From Rhodanobacter sp. FDAARGOS 1247 (GTDB lineage Bacteria > Pseudomonadota > Gammaproteobacteria > Xanthomonadales > Rhodanobacteraceae), in NCBI RefSeq assembly GCF_016889805.1, contig NZ_CP069535.1, positions 2,604,001 to 2,668,000 on the forward strand: a stretch of DNA of 64,000 nt, given 5' to 3'. Within the stretch, counting starts at the first letter, position 1. Each line of letters starts with the position of its first letter. Below are positions 7,605 to 18,173 of the stretch, one piece after another. The position numbers and the translations under genes were made by a program. The notes beneath the pieces are model-generated. The model did no database searches. It was not told where the DNA came from and saw only the letters and a program-made list of their open reading frames with translations.

Positions 7605-8420
7605 TCACTGCGTTGACGATGTCTCCAGCGCCCGATTGAGTCGTTCCACCAGCGCAGCCTGGATGTGCCCGTTGGACACGCAGACATTGCCGCCATGCAC
7701 GTCCACCGGGCCACCGGTGACCGAGCTGGCCACGCCGCCGGCTTCGCGCACCAGGATGATGCCCGGCGCCATGTCCCAGGCACACAGCGAGCGTTCCCAG
7801 TAGGCGTCCCAGCGTCCGGCCGCGACGTAGGCCATGTCGACCGAGCACGCGCCGGTGCGACGGATGCCGGCGACTTCGCCGGACAGCAGCGCCATCTCGC
7901 GGGCGAACACCGGGTGATCGGGCTTGCCGGCGAACGGGATGCCGCAGCCGAGCACGCTGTCGACCAGGCGGTTGCGGATGGAGACGCGGATCGGCTCGCT
8001 GTTGAGCCAGGCACCCTCGCCTTTCGCCGCCACGAACATTTCCCGCAACACCGGCAACCAGGTCACGCCGGCCACCACCTCGCCCTCGCGCGCGAGCGCG
8101 ATGTTGACGCCCCACAGCGGCGTGCCGAACAGGAAGTTGGTGGTGCCGTCCAGCGGGTCGACGATCCAGCTCTGCGCATCGTCGCTGCCGCCGGTGGTGC
8201 CGCCCTCTTCGCCGATGAAGCCGAACGATGGCTGCGCCTTGCCGAGGATTTCGCGGGTGCTGCGCTCGGCTTCCTCGTCGGCGATCGAGACCAGGTCGGC
8301 CGGGCCGGACTTGGTGCGCGCCACCAGTTCCCCGAGCTGGCCGAAGCGCTGCAGCAGGCCGTCGCCGGCTACCTGGGCGGCCTTGATCATCGCCTTGAGT
8401 TCGGGGGAAGCGCGCAACAT
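7605..8420 (-). CDS. inositol-monophosphatase-family phosphatase
   Basis: A 271-residue cytoplasmic enzyme of the IMPase (SuhB) family: Mg-dependent hydrolysis of a sugar or inositol monophosphate. Metal ligands are seen in FIGEEGG, in WIVDPLDGTTNF and in the C-terminal WD.APG motif (AWDMAPGIILVREAGG). No signal peptide. It begins four bases after the stop of the organophosphate antiporter gene and is surely co-transcribed with it. In this neighbourhood its likely role is to release myo-inositol from an imported inositol phosphate; that is inference, since family members also act on FBP, PAP or histidinol phosphate. If the main product of phytate breakdown is Ins(2)P, the enzyme would need activity on the axial phosphate, on which mammalian IMPase is poor. 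Confidence 0.85.
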   Translation of the reverse strand: MLRASPELKAMIKAAQVAGDGLLQRFGQLGELVARTKSGPADLVSIADEEAERSTREILGKAQPSFGFIGEEGGTTGGSDDAQSWIVDPLDGTTNFLFGTPLWGVNIALAREGEVVAGVTWLPVLREMFVAAKGEGAWLNSEPIRVSIRNRLVDSVLGCGIPFAGKPDHPVFAREMALLSGEVAGIRRTGACSVDMAYVAAGRWDAYWERSLCAWDMAPGIILVREAGGVASSVTGGPVDVHGGNVCVSNGHIQAALVERLNRALETSSTQ

Positions 8421-8424
8421 GGTT

Positions 8425-9771
8425 TCAGTCCCTGCGTCGTGTGCGCCACAGGCTCAGCGCCAGCAGCATGGAGAGCACCGACGAGCCGATCCAGAACGCG
8501 ATCGCCGGGCCGAAATTGTAGTGGCGCACGCCATCGACCAAGGTCATGCCGTGCTGGATCAGCGTGCCGGACACCTGCTCCTGCACGCCGGCGCCGATGT
8601 AGCTGCAGATGCCGATCACGCCCATCGCCGCGCCGGCCACGCGCTTGGGCGCGATGTCCACCGCGAACAAGCCGCCCAGCGAGGTGACCAGGCCGGTCAG
8701 GCCCATGCCGAACAGCACCATCGCGATGATCAGCGACCACAGGTGATTGGGGCCATAGAAGAACAGCAGCAGGCCAGCCAGTTCCAGCAGCGCGAAGATC
8801 AGGTTCACCGGCGGGCGGTGCGCGTCGAACAGCTTGTCGGAAATGAAGCCGAACGCGATGGCACCAGCCATGCCGGCCAGGGTGCTGATCATCAGCAGGG
8901 TGCCGGCCATGGTCAGCGAGTAACCGTGGATCTCCTGCAGGTACAGCACGCCCCAGGAATTGATCGCGTAGCGCGTCACGTAGGTGGTGGCCGAGGCCAG
9001 GCACAGCACCCAGATCGCGGGCATCTTCAGGATCGACAGCTGCAGCTTCAGCACCGAGGCGATCTTCGGTTTCGACGCCTCGCCGAAGTTGTCGTTCTTC
9101 CAGTCGTTGACCGCGGGCAGGCCCAGGGTGGGTGGGCGATCCTGCAGCAGCAGATAGGCGCCGATCGCGGTGGCCACGCCGATCATGCCCGGCCCCCAGA
9201 AACCGAAGCGCCAGCCGAAGGTGGCCACGGTGGCGCCGACCACGAGAAAGGTCAGGCCTTCGCCGATCGAGTGCGCGGTGCTCCAGATGCCGTAGGTGCG
9301 CCCGCGCTCGCGGTTGGAAAACCACGCCGTCATCGCCACCACGCCGCCCGGCGCGCCGAAGCTCTGGAACCAGCCGTTGAGCCCCCACAGGATCACCGCC
9401 AGCCACACCGTGGTGACGAAGCCCATCGCCAGGTTGCACACCGCCGTGGTGAGGAAGGCGAAGGCCAGGAAGCGCTTCATGTTCGCGTGATCGGCGAGGA
9501 AGCCGTTGGTGAGCTTGCCGATCGCGTAGGTATAAAAAAGTGCCGAACCGATCATGCCCAGTTCGGCGGGAGTAAAGATGCCGGCGTCGATGATCGGTTT
9601 CTTGACCACCCCGAGCGCCAGGCGGCAGGTGTAGATCAGGCCGTAGCCCAGCGTTATCGCAAGCATCACGCGCAGGCGATGCTTGCGATATTGCCGGTCG
9701 ATGACGTCCCTGTCGGTGATCTCGGGCTGGTCAGCTCCGGTTGCGAAAAACGCCAGCCATCCACGCGCCAT
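8425..9771 (-). CDS. organophosphate:phosphate antiporter (OPA family, GlpT/UhpT type)
   Basis: A 448-residue MFS inner-membrane carrier with about 12 hydrophobic segments. It is OPA rather than a sugar:proton symporter: Arg50 (IYTCRLALGVVKKP) and Arg267 (YVTRYAINSWGVLYLQE) match the phosphate-binding arginines of GlpT, Arg45 and Arg269, and His167 in ERGRTYGIWSTAHSIGEG matches GlpT His165. A phosphorylated substrate exchanged for phosphate is therefore likely. Neighbours suggest an inositol phosphate: the next gene encodes an IMPase-family enzyme four bases on, and phytase and iol genes lie upstream. No other inositol carrier is visible in the window. The start follows a strong GAGGGGGGAG site. 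A GGAA-N6-TTCC palindrome lies 76 bases upstream. Confidence 0.85.
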   Translation of the reverse strand: MARGWLAFFATGADQPEITDRDVIDRQYRKHRLRVMLAITLGYGLIYTCRLALGVVKKPIIDAGIFTPAELGMIGSALFYTYAIGKLTNGFLADHANMKRFLAFAFLTTAVCNLAMGFVTTVWLAVILWGLNGWFQSFGAPGGVVAMTAWFSNRERGRTYGIWSTAHSIGEGLTFLVVGATVATFGWRFGFWGPGMIGVATAIGAYLLLQDRPPTLGLPAVNDWKNDNFGEASKPKIASVLKLQLSILKMPAIWVLCLASATTYVTRYAINSWGVLYLQEIHGYSLTMAGTLLMISTLAGMAGAIAFGFISDKLFDAHRPPVNLIFALLELAGLLLFFYGPNHLWSLIIAMVLFGMGLTGLVTSLGGLFAVDIAPKRVAGAAMGVIGICSYIGAGVQEQVSGTLIQHGMTLVDGVRHYNFGPAIAFWIGSSVLSMLLALSLWRTRRRD

Positions 9772-9846
9772 CGGACTCCCCCCTCAGCGGCCGGCGCAGC
9801 AGGCACCGGCCTCGTTGCAATCAGACTATTTCATATTTGAACAAAT

Positions 9847-9862
9847 TGGAAGAATTATTCCA
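9847..9862. promoter_or_regulatory. candidate RpiR/IolR operator upstream of the antiporter
   Basis: TGGAA and TTCCA form a perfect inverted repeat around six bases, giving GGAA-N6-TTCC, the consensus I recall for the RpiR-type IolR repressor of Sinorhizobium meliloti. It lies in the 152-base gap before the antiporter gene, inside an unusually A+T-rich stretch likely to be a promoter. Confidence 0.55.
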
Positions 9863-9881
9863 TATACACCGAAACGCCTTG

Positions 9882-9904
9882 CTTCCCCCGCTGCGCGGAG
9901 GAAG
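9882..9904. repeat. REP-like hairpin
   Basis: CTTCCCCCGC and GCGGAGGAAG pair with one mismatch around a 3-base loop. It belongs to the same hairpin type as those at 11504-11528 and around 30444-30632. It lies just after the mmsA stop and may act as a transcription attenuator between mmsA and the antiporter gene. Confidence 0.5.
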
Positions 9905-9923
9905 GATCGTTCGTGTCACGCCG

Positions 9924-11420
9924 TCACAAGGTCGGGATCACGAAGCTCTGTTCGATCGCTTCGCCGCCCCTGGGCCAGCGCTGGGTCACCGTCTTGGTGC
10001 GGGTGTAGAAGCGCACGCCGTCCATGCCGTACTGGTTGAGGTCGGCGAAGCCCGAGCGCTTCCAGCCGCCGAAGCTGTGGTACGCCACCGGCACCGGGAT
10101 CGGCACGTTGATGCCGACCATGCCCACCTCGACGCGGTCGGCGAACTCGCGCGCCGCGTCGCCGCTGCGGGTGAAGATGCTGACGCCGTTGCCGTAGGGA
10201 TGCTGCGACGGCAGCGCCAGCGCTTCCTCGAAGCTGTGCGCACGCACGATCTGCAGCACCGGGCCGAAGATTTCGTCCTGGTAGGTCTTCATCGTGGGCT
10301 TCACGTGATCGAACAGCGTGGGCGCGAGGAAGAAGCCGCCCTCGTGGCCGGGCACCTTGAGGCCGCGGCCGTCGACCACCAGTTCCGCGCCCTCGTCCAC
10401 GCCGAGCTGGATATAGCCCTCGATCCGCGCCTTGTGCGCCGCCGACACCACCGGGCCGTAGTGCGCATCGGGATTGCCGGAGACGCCCACCTGCAGCGCG
10501 GCGATCGCCGGCAGCAGTTTCGCGCGCAGCGCCTCGGCGGTCGCCTCGCCCACCGGCACCACCACCGGCAGCGCCATGCAGCGTTCGCCGGCCGAACCGT
10601 AGGCGGCGCCCATCAGGTCGGCGACGACCTGGTCGAGGTCCGCATCCGGCAGCACGATGCCGTGGTTCTTGGCGCCGCCCATGCACTGCACGCGCTTGCC
10701 GTGGGCCGCGCCGGCCGCGTACACCGATTGCGCCACGTCGGACGAGCCGACGAAGCTGACCGCCTTGATCGTCGGATGCGCCACGATCGCGTCGACGATC
10801 TCCTTGTCGCCGTGCACCACGTTGAGGATGCCAGGCGGCAGGCCGGCCTCGATCATCAGCTCGGCCAGCCGCACCGGCACCGACGGGTCGCGTTCGGACG
10901 GCTTGAGGATGAATGCGTTGCCGGTGGCGATCGCCGGGCCGAACATCCACATCGGGATCATCGCGGGGAAGTTGAACGGCGTGACGCCGGCCACCACGCC
11001 TAGCGGCTGCATCGCCGAATAGACGTCTATCCGCGGGCCGGCGCCCTGGGTGTACTCGCCCTTCAGCAGGTGCGGGATGCCACAGGCGAACTCGATCACC
11101 TCCAGTCCGCGCAGCACGTCGCCGTGCGCATCGGACACCACCTTGCCGTGCTCGCTGGCCAGCAGCTCGGCCAGCTCCTGCTTGTGCGCGTTGAGCAGGC
11201 GCACGAACTCGAACATCACCCGCGCGCGGCGCTGCGGATTCACCGCGGCCCACGCCGGCTGCGCCTCGGCGGCGTTGCGCACCGCGCGATCAAGCTCCGC
11301 GGCGTTGGCCAGCGACACCTTCGCCTGCACCTGGCCGCTGTTCGGATCGAAGACGTCGCTGTGGCGACCGGAGGTGCCGACGACGGTCTGGCCGCCGATG
11401 AAATGTTCGATGTTGCGCAT
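9924..11420 (-). CDS. mmsA: CoA-acylating methylmalonate-semialdehyde dehydrogenase
   Basis: A 498-residue aldehyde dehydrogenase that converts malonate semialdehyde (last step of inositol catabolism, also called IolA) or methylmalonate semialdehyde to acetyl-CoA or propionyl-CoA with NAD and CoA. VAGVTPFNFPAMIPMWM is the substrate/cofactor region typical of this subfamily, and GSAGERCMAL carries the catalytic cysteine. Length is typical. It is downstream of iolB on the same strand, separated by 158 bases with a REP-like hairpin, so it may be partly uncoupled from the iolCDEB unit. Valine breakdown uses the same enzyme; the location favours the inositol role. Confidence 0.93.
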   Translation of the reverse strand: MRNIEHFIGGQTVVGTSGRHSDVFDPNSGQVQAKVSLANAAELDRAVRNAAEAQPAWAAVNPQRRARVMFEFVRLLNAHKQELAELLASEHGKVVSDAHGDVLRGLEVIEFACGIPHLLKGEYTQGAGPRIDVYSAMQPLGVVAGVTPFNFPAMIPMWMFGPAIATGNAFILKPSERDPSVPVRLAELMIEAGLPPGILNVVHGDKEIVDAIVAHPTIKAVSFVGSSDVAQSVYAAGAAHGKRVQCMGGAKNHGIVLPDADLDQVVADLMGAAYGSAGERCMALPVVVPVGEATAEALRAKLLPAIAALQVGVSGNPDAHYGPVVSAAHKARIEGYIQLGVDEGAELVVDGRGLKVPGHEGGFFLAPTLFDHVKPTMKTYQDEIFGPVLQIVRAHSFEEALALPSQHPYGNGVSIFTRSGDAAREFADRVEVGMVGINVPIPVPVAYHSFGGWKRSGFADLNQYGMDGVRFYTRTKTVTQRWPRGGEAIEQSFVIPTL

Positions 11421-11503
11421 GACTCACTCCTGGATGATGTTTTCTGGTGGGCGCCGGATGGCCGGCCCGATGACCGTTCCCCCGTGAGGTCTGGAATCTT
11501 TCG

Positions 11504-11528
11504 CTTCCCCCGCCGGCAGCGGGGGAAG
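11504..11528. repeat. REP-like hairpin between iolB and mmsA
   Basis: A perfect 10-bp stem (CTTCCCCCGC / GCGGGGGAAG) with a 5-base loop. It may protect the 3' end of the upstream iol mRNA or attenuate transcription into mmsA. The same stem type recurs at 9882 and in the 30.4-30.6 kb cluster. Confidence 0.6.
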
Positions 11529-11578
11529 GAGACCCGCCCCTCCGGCCCGCCTTTGGTGCCCGCGTGTGGAAACCGGGG

Positions 11579-12391
11579 TTAGCCGGGCGGACGCCGCGCG
11601 ATCCAGTCGTGGGCCGGGTCGTTGCGGAAAATCCATTGGCGATGCGGGCCCGCCATCACGTTGAGGTAGTACAGGTCGTAGCCGTGCGCCGTGCCGACCG
11701 GGTGGTAGCCGCGCGGCACCATCACCACGTCGCCGTCTTCCACGCAGACGGTTTCATCGAGCGAGCGGTCGTCGGTGTAGACGCGCTGGAAGGCGAAGCC
11801 CTGCGGCGGGTTGAGCCGGTGGTAGTAGGTTTCCTCCAGCGCGGTTTCCGCGCCCGCCTCGGCGGTGTCGTGCTTGTGCGGCGGGTAGCTGGACCAGTGC
11901 CCGCCGGGCGTGATCACTTCCACCACCAGCAGGCTGTCGGCCGGCTCGGTCTGCGGCAGGATGTTGCGCACGTGGCGGGTGTTGGTGCCCGCGCCGCGCA
12001 CTTCGCGGCTCATCGCGGACTCGGCGATCAGCCGCGGTTCGCCCTGCGCCGTGCCGGGCGCGGTACAGACGGCCAATTCGATCGGGCCGCTGGCGACGAC
12101 TTCATAGGCGACGCCCGCGGGCACGTAGACGGCACCGGGCGCGCGATCCTCGAACGGGTTGCTGCGACCACCGACGTGCGCGAAGTGCAGTCCGCCCGCA
12201 TCAACGTCGGCCATGCCGGCAACGATCACCAGGCAGGCCTCGCGGCCGGCCTCGCCGCCGGCGAACCGCTCACCGGCCGCCAGTTTCACCAGGCGGAAGC
12301 CGACATGTTTCCAGCCGGCGCTGGCCGGAGTCACCTCCAACACGGTACCCGTGGCGTCGGGCGCATGGGGGCGGACGCGCAGGCCGGCCAT
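11579..12391 (-). CDS. iolB: 5-deoxy-glucuronate isomerase
   Basis: A 270-residue double-cupin enzyme converting 5-deoxy-D-glucuronate to 2-deoxy-5-keto-D-gluconate in the inositol pathway. The C-terminal cupin shows the family pattern SSYPPHKHD with metal-ligand histidines, followed by EETYYHRLNPPQGFAFQRVYTDD and VMVPRGYHPVGTAHGYDLYYLNVMAG. The ATG overlaps the iolE stop by one base (TGATG), so translation is coupled; the longer open frame upstream runs out of phase through iolE. Fourth gene of the iolC-D-E-B unit. Confidence 0.95.
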   Translation of the reverse strand: MAGLRVRPHAPDATGTVLEVTPASAGWKHVGFRLVKLAAGERFAGGEAGREACLVIVAGMADVDAGGLHFAHVGGRSNPFEDRAPGAVYVPAGVAYEVVASGPIELAVCTAPGTAQGEPRLIAESAMSREVRGAGTNTRHVRNILPQTEPADSLLVVEVITPGGHWSSYPPHKHDTAEAGAETALEETYYHRLNPPQGFAFQRVYTDDRSLDETVCVEDGDVVMVPRGYHPVGTAHGYDLYYLNVMAGPHRQWIFRNDPAHDWIARRPPG

Positions 12392-13277
12392 CACTGCAAC
12401 CCCGCGGCGGCGGCGCGCTCCCGCAGCGTGCCGAGGCCGAGTTGGGCGTAGGTGCGCGGATCGGCCAGGGCCGGGTCCTGCTCGGCCTCGATCACGATCC
12501 AGCCGCTGTAACGGATCTTCGCCAGTGCAGCCATCAGCGCCGCGTAATCCAGGCCGCCGTCGCCGGGCACGGTGAACATGCCGGCCAGCACGCCGTCGAG
12601 GAAACTCGACCCGGCTGCGCGCAGTTCGTCGAACACCTCGCGGCGCACGTCCTTGCAATGCACGTGGGCGATGCGCGCAGGGTGCTCGGCGATCAGCTGC
12701 AACGCGTCGATGCCGCCCAGCGCGGCGTGGCCGGTGTCCAGGGTCAGCCCCACCGATGCGCCGGTGTGGCGCAGGAAGGCCTGCAGGTCCGACGCGCGCT
12801 CGACCACGGTGCCCAGGTGATGGTGGTAGGCGAAGCGGATGCCCTGGGCCTGGATGTAATCGGCCACCTCGGTCAGGCGCTGGCCGAACACGGCCCACTC
12901 GTCCGGGCCGAGTTGCGGCGTGTCCTGCATGGCCTGGTCGCGCTGGCCATGGATCGCATTGCTGGTTTCGGCGAACACGAACACCGTGCTGCCCATCGCC
13001 TTGAGCAGTTCCAGATGCGGCTGCAGCGCCACGATCTCGTCGTGGGCGGACTGCGTCAGCAGCGAGCCGCTGTACCAGCCGCCGATCAGGTCGAGCTGGT
13101 AGCGCGCCAGCAGCGGCTTCAGCGCGGCCGCCTGGCGCGGGAACTTGCCGCCCAGCTCGACGCCTTCGAAGCCCAGCTCCTGGATGTCGCGCAGGATGCT
13201 TTCCAGCGGCGTGTCGCCGCCCAGCTCGGGCATGTCGTCGTTGGCCCAGGCGATCGGGCTGACGCCGAAACGGATGC

Positions 13278-13281
<4 letters not shown>
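12391..13281 (-). CDS. iolE: myo-inosose-2 dehydratase
   Basis: A 296-residue TIM-barrel (xylose-isomerase-like) enzyme that dehydrates 2-keto-myo-inositol to a diketone. Recognisable stretches are FGVSPIAWANDD at the N-terminus, YHHHLGTVVE, LTLDTGHAALGG, VHCKDVR and VIEAEQDP, carrying the metal-binding acidic and histidine residues. It overlaps iolD by four bases (ATGA at 13278-13281) and iolB by one base. Length matches the family. Confidence 0.95.
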
Positions 13282-15110
<1,829 letters not shown>

Positions 15111-15111
15111 C

Positions 15112-17049
15112 TCACACCGCCTCGCTGCGGCAGGCCAGAGCCGCTGCGCGGGCCTCGCGCCACGCTTCGACCAGCACGGCGAAGCGCGCGCAGAGATCGG
15201 CGATCGCCGCCTCGTCATCGAAGCTGCCGGACAACCAGCGTGCCGCGGCATCCGCGAAAATCGTGCGCCCCACCGCGAAGCCCTTGACGATGGGACTGGC
15301 CGCGGCGCTGCGGAACGAATCGGCGAGCACTTCGCTGGGCGCCTGCAGACCCAGCAGCAGGACGCCGTGGCAAAGCGGATCGTTGCGTCGAATGGCGCGC
15401 TCGATATGGCCCCAGGTGGCGCCGTCGGCGGCCGGTTCGAGTTTCCACCAGTCCGGTTTCATGCCCCGATCATAGAGACACTGGATCGCCCGCGCCGCGG
15501 TGTACTGGTCGACCGGTCCATGGCGCGAGGCGATCACTTCCAGCAGCAGCTCGTGGCGGGTCTTGCGGCAGGCGTCCTGCAGGCGCAGCAGCTGGCGTTC
15601 CTGCTGTTCGCACAACTCGCGCGGGTCGTCCGGGTGATAGAACACCAGGCACTTCACCACGTGGTTGTACGGCCAGGTGGCCAGCTCGGTGGCCACGTCG
15701 GCGGAGCTTTCGAACACCAGCGGGCGCGAACCGGGCAGCTCGATCGGACGGCCGATCCAGTACGGACGATCGGCGGCGGCTTCCAGCGCGCGCATGCCGT
15801 AGCGGCCATCCAGCAACACGCCGAAACGGTCGTCGCCACGCGCCAGCCGGTCGACCGCCTGCAACACCAGCGCCTTGAACGCGGGGATGCGGGCCGGGTC
15901 CGCCCCGGTCTCGCGGCAGATGTCCTCGAACTGGCTGCGATGATCGACCGCCAGCACGGTGAGGTCCTCGTGCACGCGGGCCCGCGTGGTCGCCCAGTGC
16001 AGCTGTTCCAGCGCGGCATCGTCGCGCAGCCGGAACGGTCGTTCGCCGCCACCGAGGAATGCCTGCAGTTCGTCCCAGGTCGGCATCGCGGGCGCGCAGC
16101 CGTGGCGCGAGACCACGATGGCGCCGCAGGCGTTGGCGTATTCGCAACACGTCGACAACGGCTCGTCGCGCAGCCAGCCGCGCAGGAAGCCGGCCATGAA
16201 TGCATCGCCGGCGCCCAGCACGTTGAATACCTCGACCTGGAAACCGCGGCCGACCACGCCGTCGTCGAGGCGGTCGGGGATCGCGGCGGGGAACGCCGAG
16301 CAACCCAGCGCGCCGCGCTTGCACACCAGCAACGCGTCGCTGCGCGCGCGGATCGCCCGCAGCGCGGCGATGGTGTCGGTGCTGCCGCCGAGGATGTGGA
16401 TCTCCTCCTCGGTGCCCACGATCAGGTCGCACAGCGGCAGCACCTGCTGCAGCCGCGCGGTGACTTCGGCGTCGGCGACGAAGCGGTTCTCGCCCATGTC
16501 CCTGCCGGTCAGCCCCCACAGCACGGGCCGGTAATCGATGTCGAACACCACCCTGGCGCCGGCGGCGCGGGCCAGTTCGCAGGCGTGCACGGAGGCGTCG
16601 AACACGTTCGGCCGCGACAGGTGCGTGCCGTTGATCAGCACGGAGCGCGCGGACTGCACCAGCTCCACGTCGATGTCCGATACGCCCAGCGCCATGTCGG
16701 CGCAGTTCTCGCGATAGAAGATCAGCGGGAACGTGTCCGGGTCGCGGATGCCCAGGAAGACCAGCGCGGTGAGCCGCTCGCGGTCGGTGACCAAGCCATC
16801 GACGCAGACGCCTTCGCGCCGCAGCTGCTCGTGGATGAAGCGGCCGAAATGATCGGCGCCCACGCGGGTGACCAGGGCGCTGCGCAAGCCGAGTCGCGAG
16901 GCGCCGACGGCGGTGTTGGTCGGACTGCCGCCGATGTACTTCGCGAAAGAGGTCATGTCCTCCAGGCGACCACCGGTCTGCTCGCCGTACAAGTCGATGC
17001 AGGATCGTCCGATGGTTACAAGGTCAAGCTGACGCTTTGCCCCTTCCAT
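15112..17049 (-). CDS. iolC: bifunctional 5-dehydro-2-deoxygluconokinase / DUF2090 aldolase-like fusion
   Basis: A 645-residue fusion. Residues about 8-320 are a PfkB-family kinase: the GGSPTNTAVGASRLG substrate region and GAGDAF (catalytic Asp282) are intact; it phosphorylates 2-deoxy-5-keto-gluconate. Residues about 330-640 are a DUF2090 domain, annotated in other genomes as the 5-dehydro-2-deoxyphosphogluconate aldolase (IolJ activity), which splits the product into dihydroxyacetone phosphate and malonate semialdehyde. No separate iolJ is seen in the window. First gene of the iol unit; start 17049 (ATG) is preferred to an in-frame GTG at 17064. The 87-base gap upstream holds A+T-rich ATTCTATT-type sequence. 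Confidence 0.93.
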   Translation of the reverse strand: MEGAKRQLDLVTIGRSCIDLYGEQTGGRLEDMTSFAKYIGGSPTNTAVGASRLGLRSALVTRVGADHFGRFIHEQLRREGVCVDGLVTDRERLTALVFLGIRDPDTFPLIFYRENCADMALGVSDIDVELVQSARSVLINGTHLSRPNVFDASVHACELARAAGARVVFDIDYRPVLWGLTGRDMGENRFVADAEVTARLQQVLPLCDLIVGTEEEIHILGGSTDTIAALRAIRARSDALLVCKRGALGCSAFPAAIPDRLDDGVVGRGFQVEVFNVLGAGDAFMAGFLRGWLRDEPLSTCCEYANACGAIVVSRHGCAPAMPTWDELQAFLGGGERPFRLRDDAALEQLHWATTRARVHEDLTVLAVDHRSQFEDICRETGADPARIPAFKALVLQAVDRLARGDDRFGVLLDGRYGMRALEAAADRPYWIGRPIELPGSRPLVFESSADVATELATWPYNHVVKCLVFYHPDDPRELCEQQERQLLRLQDACRKTRHELLLEVIASRHGPVDQYTAARAIQCLYDRGMKPDWWKLEPAADGATWGHIERAIRRNDPLCHGVLLLGLQAPSEVLADSFRSAAASPIVKGFAVGRTIFADAAARWLSGSFDDEAAIADLCARFAVLVEAWREARAAALACRSEAV

Positions 17050-17100
17050 ATGCACTTCTCTCACGGGTCTCCGGCGCCCACCGCTCCGGATGCACGTAAT

Positions 17101-17122
17101 ATATATTCTATTTTCTATTTTT
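17101..17122. promoter_or_regulatory. A+T-rich ATTCTA-containing stretch upstream of iolC
   Basis: This stretch contains ATTCTATT followed directly by another CTATT, in a gap otherwise of high G+C. Similar ATTCTA elements occur before iolG1 (18104) and inside the palindrome before the phytase (24175). Probably the iolC promoter or operator; the GAA-N6-TTC form is only half matched here. Confidence 0.4.
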
Positions 17123-17136
17123 TAGCAACAGATGTT

Positions 17137-18027
17137 TCATTTCTTGGCGGACCTGGAAGACGGCAGCCGCGAACTGTTGCGCCGGGGCGTGCTGCTGGCG
17201 AAGGCGTAGGAGATCACCAGCGCCTGGGCCAGGCACATGGAAGCGGACAGCGAGCGGAACTTGCGCACTTCGGCCTCGCGCACCTGCAGCACCACGGTGG
17301 CGGGCTTGGCCACCGGGCTGACCAGGCTGTCGCTGATCGACAGCACCTTGCAGTGGTTCTCCGCAGCGGCATCGATCATCTGCACCGCCTCTTCCGCATA
17401 CGGGTGGTAGCTCACCGCGATCAGCAGGTCGCGGCGGGTGATCGCGTGGATCTGCTGGCGGGTCATGCCGCCGATGCTGTCGATGAAGACGGTCTTCTTG
17501 TCCACCTGGTGCAGCGAGTAGGCCAGGTAGGCGGCGACCGGGAAGGAACGGCGGAAGCCGGCCACGTAGACGGTGTCGGCCTCCTCGATCAGTTTCACCG
17601 CGGCCGCCAGGTTCTTGCGGCCCACCGCGTCGGCGAGGTTGTGCAGGGCCAGCACGTTGCCCTCGACGAACTCGGCCAGCACCTGCACCGGGTCGCCCAC
17701 CGACTTGCCGTCGACGTTCTGGCTGAACTGCCGCACGCGCTCGCCGTAACCCAGCGCGGCGTTGCCCGACAGCAGGCCGTCACGGAACAGCCGCTGCATC
17801 TGGCTGGCGCCCTCGAAGCCGAACGACTTGGCGAAGCGCACGATCGCCGACGGCTGCACGCTGCAGCGCTCGGCCAGCACGGCCAGCGTTTCCAGCGCCA
17901 CCGCGTTGGGTTCGTCGAGCACGTAGCGGGCGATCTGCTGCAGGCGTTTGCTGAGCGATTCGTAGCGATCGAGGATGGCGGAGCGCAGTTCTTCGGCGCT
18001 GGCGGGCGGCACGTCCATTTCGACCAT
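17137..18027 (-). CDS. RpiR/MurR family transcriptional regulator (HTH-SIS), probable inositol repressor
   Basis: A 296-residue regulator. The N-terminal HTH_6 domain (residues about 12-88) includes ALETLAVLAERCSVQPSAIVRFAKSFGFEG; a SIS sugar-phosphate-binding domain follows at about 125-265 with VYVAGFRRSFPVAAYLAYSLHQ and LIAVSYHPYAEEAVQMIDAA. In rhizobia, a regulator of this family (IolR) represses inositol genes, with an inositol-pathway intermediate as inducer. The start at 18027 follows AAGGAAAG; an upstream frame start at 18093 is unsupported. It lies between iolC and the divergent iolG1, exactly where a local repressor would be expected. Candidate operators are at 9847, 18121 and 24166. 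Confidence 0.88.
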   Translation of the reverse strand: MVEMDVPPASAEELRSAILDRYESLSKRLQQIARYVLDEPNAVALETLAVLAERCSVQPSAIVRFAKSFGFEGASQMQRLFRDGLLSGNAALGYGERVRQFSQNVDGKSVGDPVQVLAEFVEGNVLALHNLADAVGRKNLAAAVKLIEEADTVYVAGFRRSFPVAAYLAYSLHQVDKKTVFIDSIGGMTRQQIHAITRRDLLIAVSYHPYAEEAVQMIDAAAENHCKVLSISDSLVSPVAKPATVVLQVREAEVRKFRSLSASMCLAQALVISYAFASSTPRRNSSRLPSSRSAKK

Positions 18028-18103
18028 GGGGCTTTCCTTCGTGTTTCGCCGGGCTGCACGCGCAACACCGGCCTTTGTTGAAATATGGCGCAACTTTCCA
18101 GAA

Positions 18104-18140
18104 ATTCTATTACACTCAAAAACAGAATATCAGTTCTATT
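18104..18140. promoter_or_regulatory. candidate RpiR operator array between rpiR gene and iolG1
   Basis: At 18121-18140, AACAGAA and TTCTATT form a 7-bp inverted repeat (one mismatch) around six bases, so AGAA-N6-TTCT. Just left, ATTCTATT at 18104-18111 adds a further half-site that can pair with ACAGAAT. The region is strongly A+T-rich and lies upstream of the TTG start of iolG1. Confidence 0.55.
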
Positions 18141-18173
18141 TTTTTCGGCAACTCAGCTCGGGGGAGTCTACTC

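Noticed and set aside
8425..9771. Calling the carrier a myo-inositol:proton symporter
   Set aside because: Position in an inositol locus invites this, but the GlpT-type arginines and histidine and the absence of sugar-porter motifs indicate the organophosphate antiporter family.
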